From Bog-793 sp050013835 (GTDB lineage Bacteria > Actinomycetota > Acidimicrobiia > Acidimicrobiales > Bog-793), in NCBI GenBank assembly GCA_050013835.1, contig JBEKEM010000012.1, forward strand, positions 1 to 64,000: a DNA stretch of 64,000 bases. Direction: 5' to 3'. Below, one piece after another: positions 33,955 through 42,484 of the stretch (its first letter is position 1; each line of letters starts with the position of its first letter). The notes under the pieces are model-generated. The model made no database searches. It saw only the letters and a list, made by a program, of their open reading frames with translations, and was not told the origin of the DNA. A program made the position numbers and the translations under genes.

Positions 33955-35502
33955 GTGAATCCGGCGCGAAGCGTCATGCGAGGGATCGTTCCCGCTGCAC
34001 TGGCTCTGGGCGCGATGGCCGTGACGGTCGCGCCGACCCGGCCGGCCGGCGCATCCGGGCAGGGCGCGGCGAGCGGCAGCGTGGGTGGATCCACGCCGGT
34101 CGCCATCGCGAGTGCCCGCGGGGGGCGCGGTCTGTGGGTGCTCTCGGCGGACGGATCGGTGAGCGCGATCGCCGGGCAGCACGCGACGGGGGGCGCGACC
34201 GGCTGGGCCTCGTCCTCGCCCACGGTGAGCATCGCCGCAGCGGCAAGGGGCTACTGGCTGCTCGCGGCGGACGGCCGCGTCCTCGGCTTCGGAGGTGCCC
34301 AGCCGGGGAGTTCAGCTTTCGCCCACGAGGCGACGCAGCCGGCAATCCAGATCGTGGTGGATCCGGCCGGCTCCGGCTACTGGGTCGTTACCCGCTTAGG
34401 CGCGGTCTTCTCGTACGGGTCGGCGAAGAACCACGGCTCGCTGCGGGCCATTTCCCTGGGTGATCCCGTCGTCGGCATGGCCGCGACGCGGGATGCTCGG
34501 GGCTATTGGGTGGCCACCGCCGACGGGAGCGTCACGCCCTTCGGCGACGCGAGGCACTTCGCCCAGGTCCACGGCGGATCGTCGGACGGTCGGCTCGTCG
34601 CTATCGAGGCGAGCCCCGTCGGTTGGGGCTACTGGCTGCTGTTCGCGGACGGCCGTGTCGTCTCGGTCGGGCAAGCACCCCGGATGCACTCCTCGCCGGG
34701 CCTTGGGCGACCGCCGGCGATCGCCTTCGCTCCGACCCGCACGGGGGAGGGCCTGTGGATCCTGCTCGCCTCGGGCGCGGTCGTCGCGTTGGGTGACGCG
34801 CTGCGGAACACGACAGTCGTGCCGGACGGGAGCGGCTACTCCCTGGCCGGTCGGGTCATCACGCTCGACCCGGGGCACAACGGCCGAAACTACGAGGACC
34901 TCAGCTACATCAACCACCTGGTCAACGCCGGGGGGTTCCTGAAGGCCTGCAACACGACGGGCACGGAGACCGACAGTGGATTCCCCGAGGCCCAGTTCAA
35001 CTTCGACGTGGCGGTCGACCTGGCGGCGGACCTGCGCCGTCAGGGCGCCTGGGTGGTGATGACGCGCCCATCGAACGACGGTGTGGGCCCGTGCATCAAC
35101 CAGCGCGCCGCCATCGCGAACCACGCCGCGTCCGACGTCGCCCTGTCGATCCATGCCGACGGGGCACCTGCGTGGGGCCACGGGTTCTCGGTCGACGTTC
35201 CCGAGCTCGACCCCGGCTACAACAACGGGATCATCGCGAGCTCCCTCGCCTTCGGGAGGGACGTCGTCGCCGCCGTCGCCGGCTCCGGGGTGATGCCCAT
35301 CTCGGACTACACCGGCACGGACGGGATCGTCCCCCGGGACGACCTCGGAGGGCTCAACCTGTCGCACGTGCCCGTCGCCCTCATCGAGTGCGGCAACATG
35401 CGCAACGCCGGGGATGCCGCGCTGCAGGATTCACCGACATTCCGCGCCCGGCTGGCGGCGACGCTCGACAAGGCGATCACCGCCTTCGTCGTGCATCCGT
35501 AG
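33955..35502 (+). CDS. Secreted N-acetylmuramoyl-L-alanine amidase with repeat domain
   Basis: 515 residues from GTG 33955, preceded by GCAGGAGGG; the frame is open upstream. A signal peptide (about 1-40) ends near RPAGASG. Residues about 45-290 hold repeats of the GYWLLAADGRV type (GRGLWVLSADGS, GYWVVTRLGAV, GYWVATADGSV, GYWLLFADGRV), a propeller-like module common in Acidimicrobiia secreted proteins. The C-terminal Amidase_3 domain has ITLDPGHNG (zinc His), a Glu in SGFPEAQFNF, ALSIHADGA (zinc His) and ALIECGNMRN (catalytic Glu). It should cleave the lactyl-peptide bond of peptidoglycan in the envelope. The mature repeat domain probably targets it to the wall or to cells. Confidence 0.88.
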   Translation: MNPARSVMRGIVPAALALGAMAVTVAPTRPAGASGQGAASGSVGGSTPVAIASARGGRGLWVLSADGSVSAIAGQHATGGATGWASSSPTVSIAAAARGYWLLAADGRVLGFGGAQPGSSAFAHEATQPAIQIVVDPAGSGYWVVTRLGAVFSYGSAKNHGSLRAISLGDPVVGMAATRDARGYWVATADGSVTPFGDARHFAQVHGGSSDGRLVAIEASPVGWGYWLLFADGRVVSVGQAPRMHSSPGLGRPPAIAFAPTRTGEGLWILLASGAVVALGDALRNTTVVPDGSGYSLAGRVITLDPGHNGRNYEDLSYINHLVNAGGFLKACNTTGTETDSGFPEAQFNFDVAVDLAADLRRQGAWVVMTRPSNDGVGPCINQRAAIANHAASDVALSIHADGAPAWGHGFSVDVPELDPGYNNGIIASSLAFGRDVVAAVAGSGVMPISDYTGTDGIVPRDDLGGLNLSHVPVALIECGNMRNAGDAALQDSPTFRARLAATLDKAITAFVVHP

Positions 35503-35939
35503 CCGCGGTTGAGTCTCTGCGGACCCAAGGGCGCGCGAACCCGGCCGAAGGCGTCGTATCCGGACCCGGGGGAGCCTCGCCGCCCGGGGGTCCAGGACCT
35601 GACCACGCGGGATAGGTGAGCGGCGCCGCTCCTGGCAGCTCGGGCCTGAAAAGGACGCGTCTCGTTCGTCGCCTTCGTTGCAGTGAGGACGTCGTCGGCG
35701 CCGCCGAAGGGTGGGTTGGGGCACTGCTGGCGGTTGTCGTGGCCACACTGAGTGGTGAAGAGCGCTCGAAGATTAGTGAGACGCATCACGAATAGTGGTG
35801 CGCTCGCCACCGAAGGCGGCGCCGAGCACCGATCGACCGCGGAAGGTGGTTGTCGTCCGGTGCATTCTGACCAGCCCGGGTGGGCCGTTTACGTCACCTG
35901 GAATAACCCTGTCCGTGTCTGTGTTGGTAACAACCCTGG
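35503..35939. other. Intergenic region without recognised gene
   Basis: About 440 bases between the amidase and the G1 peptidase gene. I see no supportable ORF or RNA. A GC-rich inverted stretch near 35560-35590 lacks a T-run. Confidence 0.3.
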
Positions 35940-37166
35940 GTGGACGATACCTGTGTGAGGACGCCCGCACCACGGGGCAAGCACGGAGAGTGGCCACACG
36001 TAGAGTGGTCATCTGCCGAGTTTGCGTCAGAGACAGTTCGGCGAAGCGGCGCGCCGTCCCACAACCGGATCCGCCGGATCGGTGTAGGTGGCGGCGTCGC
36101 GGCGGCCGTCGCGATAGCGGTCAGCCAGGTCGTCGGCATCGGGGGGAGTGCGGCCCTGCCGGGTGTCACCGCCTCGGCGCATCAGCGCATGATTCTGCGC
36201 CGCGCTGCCGGCTCAGGTCGTGGGGCGGTGGTGCGCCCGGTGACCACCGATCGACTGGTTCTCCACCTCGCGTCGACGACGACCGCAGCGAGGCGTCCCC
36301 GGGTCATGGAGACCGTGGCGAGTTCGTTGACGGCGGCGACGACGCTTCCCCCGACGACGACTCCTCCCGTACCGTCGACGGTGCCGCCCAGCACGGTGCC
36401 CCCGACGACGACGGTGCCGCCCAGCACGGTGCCCCCGACGACGACGGTGCCGTCGAAGCCGGTACATGTCTCGAATCCGGCCCATGCGATGGATTCGACG
36501 TCGCCCGCGCCTTCGGTCACGTTGCCGCCGATCCCCGGTCTTTCGTCGATGAACTGGGCCGGCTACGTGCTGACCGGTGGCAGCTACCGGGAGGTCGGTG
36601 CCGAATGGACGGTGCCGACGCTCGACTGCAGCGCGTCCCCGGACGGCAGCACCGCCGACTGGGTGGGGATCGACGGGTGGGTCCACCCGGCGGCCCTCTT
36701 TCAGGCGGGAACTGCGTCGACGTGCTCCGGCGGCTCCCAGACGAACACCGTCGTCTGGAGTGACTCCGCGCAGGGCTTCGCCGGGCAGGAGCAGTTCGAC
36801 GTCAACGCGGGCGACGTGATCGAGGCCCGGGTCGCCCGGACCGCCGCGGGCACCTGGGCCGCGACGGTGACCGACGAGACCACCGGCCAGAGTGCCCACG
36901 CCTCGGAACCGGTCGCCTACCCCGCGGCCTCCGCCGAGTGGATCGCCGAGGACCCAGGGCTCCCGGGCAGCTCGTCGCTCGCCCCGCTCGCCGACTTCGG
37001 GAGCGTTGCGTTCACCGGGCTCAGCGTGAGTCCCGCGGGGCTTCCCTCCTACGCCGACGCGATCGAGATGCTGCGCCCAGACGGTTCGACCGCGGCGTTG
37101 CCGGGGCCGGTCCAGGGGACGCCTCCCGCGGCGTCGTTCACTATCACGTACGGCTCGCGAGGCTGA
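35940..37166 (+). CDS. Secreted G1 (eqolisin-type) glutamic peptidase
   Basis: 408 residues from GTG 35940 (GTG 35955 also possible). A charged N-terminus with a GKHGEWPHVEWSS motif precedes a membrane segment (about 47-72), then a Thr/Pro linker with repeated PSTVPPTTTVP units (about 135-172). The G1 domain (about 200-408) starts NWAGYVLTGGSYREVGAEW and has WVGIDGWVHPAALFQAGT with catalytic Gln255 and SAEWIAEDPG with catalytic Glu333, then LADFGSVAF. These match the Gln/Glu dyad of eqolisins, acid-active peptidases best known in fungi. The same N-terminal motif occurs in the broken gene at 42.6-44.2 kb, suggesting a shared export or anchoring signal. Confidence 0.85.
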   Translation: MDDTCVRTPAPRGKHGEWPHVEWSSAEFASETVRRSGAPSHNRIRRIGVGGGVAAAVAIAVSQVVGIGGSAALPGVTASAHQRMILRRAAGSGRGAVVRPVTTDRLVLHLASTTTAARRPRVMETVASSLTAATTLPPTTTPPVPSTVPPSTVPPTTTVPPSTVPPTTTVPSKPVHVSNPAHAMDSTSPAPSVTLPPIPGLSSMNWAGYVLTGGSYREVGAEWTVPTLDCSASPDGSTADWVGIDGWVHPAALFQAGTASTCSGGSQTNTVVWSDSAQGFAGQEQFDVNAGDVIEARVARTAAGTWAATVTDETTGQSAHASEPVAYPAASAEWIAEDPGLPGSSSLAPLADFGSVAFTGLSVSPAGLPSYADAIEMLRPDGSTAALPGPVQGTPPAASFTITYGSRG

Positions 37167-37524
37167 ACGGACCGGTTCGCTCCGGACCGGGCGGGGATCG
37201 CCCGAAACGACTTCAGGGACTCGCCTTCGGTGAACTTGGGGTGTTGTACAACAACGGGCCGCCGACCAGTGAACGGGTCGGAGTGGCCGAGCAAATGTGG
37301 TATGCGGCACTCCTCCGAGCGCGCGAATTCTCCCGTGAGTCGCTCCTCCCTTTTGACAATTAACAGACGTCGCAAGAGGTGCATTAGCCACTTAAACCTC
37401 GGAAGGTGACCCATCGAACACACCTGTTGCGTCGCGCACATGGGCCAGCTAACGTTCGGTCCCCCTGCTGAAATGGCAGGCAGCTGAATACGAACGATGT
37501 CGTTCGTGGCAGCGGCGAGGGCGC

Positions 37525-37581
37525 GATGATCCCCGGTCCGTGCTTGGTCACCTGAGCCGGGGGGAGCGAATGGTGAAACCG
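37525..37581 (+). promoter_or_regulatory. Candidate structured RNA module R, copy 1 (orphan)
   Basis: 57 bases starting GATGATCC match 40346-40402. A stem GGTCACC (37546-37552) pairs with GGTG..ACC (37572-37580) with two A bulged, closing a loop that holds GGGGGGAGCGA. In the other copy the stem is GGTCGCC/GGCG.ACC, a compensatory A-T to G-C change. It lies about 550 bases before the TasA-like gene at 38129, so its target gene here may be lost. The flanks 37167-37524 and 37582-37921 contain no supportable gene. Confidence 0.5.
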
Positions 37582-37921
37582 TCCTTGCTCGGTTAGGAAC
37601 CGCCCGCAATTCGAGGCGGTCGAGAAAAGGATGGGGGATGGGCCGGGGACGCAGCCATGCCGGGGACTCGGGCGTCGAGGTTGTACGCTCCGGCGCCCAC
37701 ATCATCGTCGGCCGCGGCGTGCCGCACTCTCTTGGCCGGCCAAGCGCCGCTGTCAGGGTAGACAGATGCCGCGTCCCGCCGACCATCACTGCAGGTGTGT
37801 CGGCTGACGCTCGGAATCCAGCGGGGGTCGTGGGGTGCTGGAAGGTGGGGGCGCGGGCGGCTTCGACAAGGCGCTTCTTCATCGATTCTTAGGTGGCTTC
37901 GTCGCGCCCTCGGGTCGACGG

Positions 37922-37990
37922 GAAGGTGTTGCGGTTCTGCCAGGCGGGGCGTCCGTTCCCATTTCGTCTGGACCGCACCAAAGCAGTTCT
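37922..37990 (+). repeat. Upstream repeat module X, copy 1
   Basis: GAAGGTGTTGCGGTTCTGCC followed by GGCGGGGCG and CGTCTGGACCGCACCAA matches 40214-40280. The CTGGACCGC..C block recurs at about 38020-38050. The module sits 140 to 200 bases before the first TasA-type gene. Function unknown. Confidence 0.55.
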
Positions 37991-38128
37991 CGCAGGTGGG
38001 ACGTGTTGTCCCGCTGGTCTGGACCGCGCCGGCAGGGCACTCGTCCCGCGGGGGCGAAGGGGAGCGATCTCTGAGTTCGACTCCCTAGTTGTCGCGCCCA
38101 ACCGCGTGGGCGGCAGGAGCTGGATGAC

Positions 38129-39229
38129 GTGAAACTTCGCTCGGTAGCGCTCGTGGGAGTGATGAGCCTGGCCGTCCTGGGCCTGATCGGGGCTGGTGCT
38201 CACGCCGTCTTCACCACATCCACCACCAGCAGCCAGACGATCACGGCAGGCACCTGGAGCACCACCACCACCACCACTACTACTATCCCCACCCCAACCA
38301 CCACCACCACTACCACCACCACCACTACTACCCCCACCCCAACCACCACCACCACCACCACCACCACAACCGCCGGCACCTACACCGTCACCTTTGACGC
38401 CAACGGCGGCAGCGGGACGATGGCCGACGAGACCTACACCAGCGGCGTGCCCCAAGCCCTCACGCCCAACGCCTTCACCTACACCGGCCACACCTTCGCT
38501 GGCTGGGCCACCACGCTCACCGGCGCAATCGCCTACACCAACGGCGAGAGCATCACCATCTCCGCCAGCGTGACCCTCTACGCCCAGTGGAAGGCCAGCG
38601 CCGGCCCAACACTCGGACCTCCCGTCGTCGTCATTGTCCAACGGGCCCCCTATGGCGCCGCGGTAACGACCACGGGGTCAGCCGCCTTCACTGACACGCT
38701 GGCAACGAACGGCAGCGGTGTCACCTTCAAGGTCACCTCGCCCAATGCCCACCTCGCAGTCAGCTCCTCGGGCACGGTCACGACGACGGGCCCGCTCGCC
38801 GTCGGCACCTACTCAATCTCGGGCACCGACGTCGACACCGCCGGCGGCAGCGGCTACTGGGGCTTCACCCTCTCGGTCACGGCCGCCTCCACGGTGATCA
38901 TCGGACCTCCGCAGATCATCAGGGTGGCACCGCAGGTAGCCCTTGTCGCCTACACGCCGTGGACCCTCTTTGCCCACCAGGCGGTGCGCTTGCGGGTCCA
39001 CCTCTACGGCAGTCACGGCACGGTCTCGGGAATCGTGAAGCTGGAGTACCGGGGCCAGACGCTCTGTGCGCCCAAGCTCACCCGCGGCGTCGGGCACTGC
39101 ACGGTGAGTTCAGCAACGATCGGGCTTGGCCGGCACTATCTCCTCGTCAACTACGCCGGCTCCGGCTTCTACGAGCCGTTGAAGAGCCGGGTCAACGTCT
39201 ACGTGCACGACACGGTGGTGTTCCCATGA
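38129..39229 (+). CDS. TasA/SipW-cognate-type surface protein with poly-Thr linker and InlB-type repeat
   Basis: 366 residues. The N-terminus MKLRSVALVGVMSLAVLG then IGAGAHAVFTTST and AGTW is the SipW-cognate class signal seen in TasA-like and camelysin-like proteins. A linker of Thr-runs with IPTP/TPTP breaks covers about 45-80. Next is an InlB B-repeat-like unit (YTVTFDANGGSGTMADE to SVTLYAQWK, about 83-155), then two Ig-like/cadherin-like modules (about 165-366). The last contains LCAPKLTRGVGHCTVSS with two Cys and a C-terminal VNVYVHD. The C-terminal half is homologous to that of the next gene. It probably forms surface or matrix material processed by the SipW-type peptidase at 41522. The encoding DNA has (ACC)n runs at about 38250-38370. 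Confidence 0.8.
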   Translation: MKLRSVALVGVMSLAVLGLIGAGAHAVFTTSTTSSQTITAGTWSTTTTTTTTIPTPTTTTTTTTTTTTPTPTTTTTTTTTTAGTYTVTFDANGGSGTMADETYTSGVPQALTPNAFTYTGHTFAGWATTLTGAIAYTNGESITISASVTLYAQWKASAGPTLGPPVVVIVQRAPYGAAVTTTGSAAFTDTLATNGSGVTFKVTSPNAHLAVSSSGTVTTTGPLAVGTYSISGTDVDTAGGSGYWGFTLSVTAASTVIIGPPQIIRVAPQVALVAYTPWTLFAHQAVRLRVHLYGSHGTVSGIVKLEYRGQTLCAPKLTRGVGHCTVSSATIGLGRHYLLVNYAGSGFYEPLKSRVNVYVHDTVVFP

Positions 39230-40062
39230 ACCGCCGGACGTGGCGCGGGGCTCTGTTCACGGTCGGCGGGGCCATCGTGTCCCTCGGGATCACCACGGCG
39301 ACCTGCGCGGCAACGATGCCCCTCGGCACGGGGTCCGTCGGGGCTGGTGGGCAGGCGACCGACGCCACCACGAGCCTCCCAGTCCGCATCACGGACGTGG
39401 AGGCGATCCACGCCGCTGACTCGCCGAAATTTCTTTCCGGCACATCGAAGGCCGTCCCCCCGAGTGCCAGGTCCTCGACAATCGTCCAGGCCGCCCCCTT
39501 CGCCGCTTCGGTGAAGGTGGGGACGCCCTTTAGCGGCCAGCTCAACGTCACGGGAAACAGCGGCGCGGTGACCTTCACGACCACCGCCTCCAGCCCCGAC
39601 CTCTCCGTCTCCCCGAAGGGTGCGATCACGGCGCCCGCCACGGACCCCGTCGGCACGTACTCCGTCTCGGGCACCGATTCCCACGGCGCCAACAGCGGCC
39701 ACTGGGGCTTCACCCTCTCGGTCATCGCCACCCCCGCGGTGCGGGTTGTCCGACCCCCCACCGTTGTCTCCACGGTGGTGCCGGGGGTGGACGTCGTCGC
39801 CGTCGGGCCGTGGACCCTCGCGATCAACCAGCACGTGCATTTCCGGATCCATCTCTTCGGCGGGCGCGGCACGGTCTCAGGAGCGGTGAAGCTCGCATTC
39901 CATGGCAAGACGCTCTGTGCGCCCAAGCTCACCCACGGTGTCGCGCACTGCACGGTGAGCTCGGCGAAGATCGGGCGCGGGCGGCACTGGCTCGTCGTTG
40001 CGTACGCGGGATCCGGTTTCTACAAGGCACAAACGTTCCGAAGGAACGTCTATGTCCACTGA
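39226..40062 (+). CDS. Secreted Ig-like protein paralogous to the upstream gene's C-terminus
   Basis: 278 residues from ATG 39226, which overlaps the upstream stop (ATGA), so the two are coupled. A signal peptide (about 1-34, TWRGALFTVGGAIVSLG then CAATMP) precedes two Ig-like modules. The C-terminal part (HVHFRIHLFGGRGTVSGAVK, LCAPKLTHGVAHCTVSS, YAGSGFYK) aligns closely with the end of the upstream protein, including both Cys, so the pair arose by duplication. It lacks the poly-Thr linker and the InlB-type repeat. No membrane anchor follows, so it is secreted or bound to partners. Confidence 0.75.
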   Translation: MNRRTWRGALFTVGGAIVSLGITTATCAATMPLGTGSVGAGGQATDATTSLPVRITDVEAIHAADSPKFLSGTSKAVPPSARSSTIVQAAPFAASVKVGTPFSGQLNVTGNSGAVTFTTTASSPDLSVSPKGAITAPATDPVGTYSVSGTDSHGANSGHWGFTLSVIATPAVRVVRPPTVVSTVVPGVDVVAVGPWTLAINQHVHFRIHLFGGRGTVSGAVKLAFHGKTLCAPKLTHGVAHCTVSSAKIGRGRHWLVVAYAGSGFYKAQTFRRNVYVH

Positions 40063-40213
40063 GGCGGAGGTCAGAGCCCAGGCGACCCGCTCCTACGCCA
40101 ACGTCACGACATCCTCGACGGTCAGCTTCACCTACAAAGCAAGAGCACGTCTCATGCGCCCGGTGATGCAGATGGCTAGCGCACGACGACGTCGACGTTT
40201 CGATCTTGATCAA

Positions 40214-40280
40214 CAAGGTGTTGCGGTTCTGCCCGGCGGGGCGCTTGTTCCCGCCCCGTCTGGATCGCACCAACAGGGCA
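40214..40280 (+). repeat. Upstream repeat module X, copy 2
   Basis: AAGGTGTTGCGGTTCTGCC, GGCGGGGCG and CGTCTGGATCGCACCAA match 37922-37990. Here GGCGGG and CCCGCC can pair across GCGCTTGTT. Module X precedes module R in this copy, the reverse of the order and spacing seen in copy 1 only in that copy 1 has R first. Confidence 0.55.
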
Positions 40281-40345
40281 CTCCTCCATGGGAGCTCCCT
40301 GGCAGCAAACAGGAACCCCCATGGGTTTCTGGACAAGGGCGACGT

Positions 40346-40402
40346 GATGATCCACAGGCCGTATCTGGTCGCCTGGCCTGGGGGGAGCGACTGGCGAACC
40401 CG
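40346..40402 (+). promoter_or_regulatory. Candidate structured RNA module R, copy 2
   Basis: Matches 37525-37581. The stem GGTCGCC (40367-40373) with GGCGAACC (40393-40400, one A bulged) closes a loop with GGGGGGAGCGA. It ends 45 bases before ATG 40447, the position of a 5'UTR control element. A small hairpin CAATAG/CTATTG lies between it and the ribosome site. Confidence 0.55.
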
Positions 40403-40446
40403 ACGCCTCAGTCAATAGTCCATCTATTGAAGAGAGGCAGAACGAT

Positions 40447-41127
40447 ATGAGATTCCGCTTTATTGCACTTATTGGAGTGCTGAGCCTCGTGGGCCTGGGC
40501 CTGGTCGGGGCTGGCGCTAGTGGCCAGTTCACGTCAACTGCCGGCAGCACGCAGGCCATCAACGCCGGGACACTTGCCATTTCGGCAACGTCGACTGACG
40601 GAGGAAGCTGTGCCGCGTACGACGGGAGCGGGAACTGCGAATCCTGGACCCTGCCTGACGTGTCAGGCGTCGGTTCGACATTCAACTCCGGTGTCTTCAC
40701 AGTGACCTACACGAACACTGGCTCCTTGCCTGGGTGGTACTACAACCAGGGGCTGTCGCTGACTACCAGCGCTCCTAGTGCATTTGCCAGTGATGCGTTT
40801 GTATGCATCTATCAGACGGGTCTCGATGGCCACTACACCGGAGTTGCTTACGACGGTTCTATCGCTGGCGCGCCGGGGTCTGGGTGGTTCAACACTGGTC
40901 CGGGCGGATTTCCTACGGAGGCTGAAGGCAACGGCTTTGGTGCTGGTGCTATTCCGTGGTACGTGATTCAGCCGGGACAGGCTGACTCATTCAGCTTCCA
41001 GTTCTACGCGGGAGGCGCTGGCACTGGTGCGTGCACCAACGTGGCCCCAGCATTGACTAACGCTGATGAGGGTGGCGGAGCCACTCTCACGATGGCCAAT
41101 ACCTTCCAGGACACTCCGGTTGGTTAG
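40447..41127 (+). CDS. TasA/camelysin-like secreted protein
   Basis: 226 residues from ATG 40447 with AGAGGCAG upstream. The N-terminus (MRFRFIALIGVLSLVGLGLV then GAGASGQFTSTAGS and NAGT) is almost the same as in the 38129 protein and is the SipW-cognate type. The mature beta-rich part contains a TY(T)NTGSLPGWYYN strand and FSFQFYAGGAG, typical of camelysin/TasA-like jelly-roll proteins in which DUF-type strands end with 'NTG' turns. It lacks a long linker. It probably assembles as surface fibres or matrix. The GC content looks lower than its neighbours. Two hairpins follow the stop. Confidence 0.82.
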   Translation: MRFRFIALIGVLSLVGLGLVGAGASGQFTSTAGSTQAINAGTLAISATSTDGGSCAAYDGSGNCESWTLPDVSGVGSTFNSGVFTVTYTNTGSLPGWYYNQGLSLTTSAPSAFASDAFVCIYQTGLDGHYTGVAYDGSIAGAPGSGWFNTGPGGFPTEAEGNGFGAGAIPWYVIQPGQADSFSFQFYAGGAGTGACTNVAPALTNADEGGGATLTMANTFQDTPVG

Positions 41128-41170
41128 TCCTCGTACAACTTTGCAGACACGCCGGACGTGTAGTTGGTAG

Positions 41171-41200
41171 TGGTGGGGGATCGCCACGGTCCCCCCACCA
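41171..41200 (+). terminator. Hairpin after the TasA-like gene
   Basis: TGGTGGGGGA (41171-41180) pairs with TCCCCCCACCA (41190-41200) with one extra C. There is no T-run. It may act with the next hairpin as a terminator or mRNA stabiliser. Confidence 0.4.
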
Positions 41201-41274
41201 GGGAAGCGCCTTGACGGCGGTGCGGTCCTCGTGGCCGCCCGCCGCCGCTTCTCGATAAGTGACAGCAGGACCAT

Positions 41275-41307
41275 GTGGTGGGGGGATCGTCAAGATCCCC
41301 CCGCCAC
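41275..41307 (+). terminator. Strong hairpin before the SipW-type gene
   Basis: GTGGTGGGGGGATC (41275-41288) pairs with GATCCCCCCGCCAC (41294-41307) with one G-T wobble and a 5-base loop, followed by TATTTCTAT. It likely ends or attenuates the TasA-like transcript. The rest of 41308-41521 holds no supported gene. Confidence 0.55.
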
Positions 41308-41521
41308 TATTTCTATCTGGACGCCAAGCTGGCACATGTACCTGTGTGCCTCATCAGAACCTGAGTCTCGGGCTAGGCGTTGGCTCTCTGTGGCAATGCG
41401 ACCGTGCGATGATGTGGCGAACGTCTGGATGATGTCACCGATGCTCGCGTCGGCCTTCGCGAGTGCAAGGTTCCATTGGCGATTACGTGTGCGACAGCAC
41501 ACCGCCGTCGCAGGGGGGATC

Positions 41522-42484
41522 ATGACAACAGACGACACTCCTCCGGTGGCCGAGGACGGCACGCCGCCCCCTGTGGCCGAGGCGGACACTTCGCCGGTGG
41601 CCGAGGACGGTACGCCTCCGGTCGTCGAAGTCGAGACCCCTCCTGTCTCTGAGGTCGGCACGCCTGGGGTCCCTGAGGTCGGCACGCCTCCCGTCGTCGA
41701 GGACGGCGCTCCCGTTTTTGAGGGCGACACGTCTCCGGTCGTCGAGGACGAGACCCCTGCGGCCGCTGAGGACGGCCTACGGGTCGATCAGGAAGCCATG
41801 CCGATCACTGCGGGTAGCACTTCCCCAGTCACAGGCGAGATCTTCTTGGGCGCCGAGGAGGGCACTCCGAGAACCTCGGCACCCCCACGTTCCAAGTTCG
41901 CAACCTGGGCCAGGCGGCTTCGCATGGTCGTCGCCTACGTGCTCCTGCTGGCGGTGCTTGGCGCAGCGGGAGTCGCCGCCTTCGCACTGGTCCAAGGCAC
42001 CTGGGAGGTGTCACCGATCCTCTCGGGCAGCATGCGACCCGGACTCGCGGTCGGCGGAGTGGTCATCAGCCAACGTGTCCCCGTGGACAGCCTGCACGTG
42101 CGGGACGTGATCGTGTTCGCCGACCCGTACAAGCCCTCCGAGCAGGTCGTGCACCGCATCGTCCGCATCACCAAGGGCCCCGGCGGAAAGCTCCAGTTCA
42201 AGACCCAGGGCGATGCGAACACGGTCCGGGACCCGTGGACCATGTCGGTACCTGGGGGCTACGTATACCGAGCCCGCTGGACGGTCCCGCTCCTTGGCTA
42301 TGTAGCCAACGCCTATCAGAACCACCGTCGCTACTTCCTGATCGGGGCTGGCATCGTCCTAATACTGATCGCTGTCAGCATGGTTCTCGGCACACGCCCG
42401 GGCCGCCGTCGCCGACAGGCTCGGCGAGCCACTCCGGCTCAACTGGAGGAGCTTGCGGTGACGGACCTTGATGGAACTCCGTGA
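41522..42484 (+). CDS. SipW-type signal peptidase I with Pro/Glu repeat N-terminus
   Basis: 320 residues from ATG 41522, after a GGGGGG stretch; the frame is open upstream. Residues 5-90 are low-complexity TPPVAEDG-like repeats (a dozen units with PV and E), unusual for this family. A membrane helix follows at about 134-157. The catalytic domain has SPILSGSMRPGL with nucleophile Ser170, then VVHRIVRIT with His211 in place of the Lys of bacterial enzymes, and TQGDANTVRDPW with Asp231 and Asp237. A second helix is at about 285-305. This Ser-His pattern is the SipW/archaeal S26B class. Its likely substrates are the TasA-type proteins just upstream. The stop overlaps a small ORF. Confidence 0.88.
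   Translation: MTTDDTPPVAEDGTPPPVAEADTSPVAEDGTPPVVEVETPPVSEVGTPGVPEVGTPPVVEDGAPVFEGDTSPVVEDETPAAAEDGLRVDQEAMPITAGSTSPVTGEIFLGAEEGTPRTSAPPRSKFATWARRLRMVVAYVLLLAVLGAAGVAAFALVQGTWEVSPILSGSMRPGLAVGGVVISQRVPVDSLHVRDVIVFADPYKPSEQVVHRIVRITKGPGGKLQFKTQGDANTVRDPWTMSVPGGYVYRARWTVPLLGYVANAYQNHRRYFLIGAGIVLILIAVSMVLGTRPGRRRRQARRATPAQLEELAVTDLDGTP

Noticed and set aside
37167..38128. ydaO (c-di-AMP) riboswitch, because of CAGCTAAC near 37447
   Set aside because: The other conserved blocks are missing or in the wrong order.
38250..38376. Frame-changing phase-variation tract
   Set aside because: The unit is a triplet, so slippage does not shift the frame; only length change is proposed.
37525..40402. GEMM (c-di-GMP) riboswitch for module R
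   Set aside because: GGCAAACC and ACGCAAAGC blocks are absent; only a loose GGCGAACC resemblance exists in one copy.
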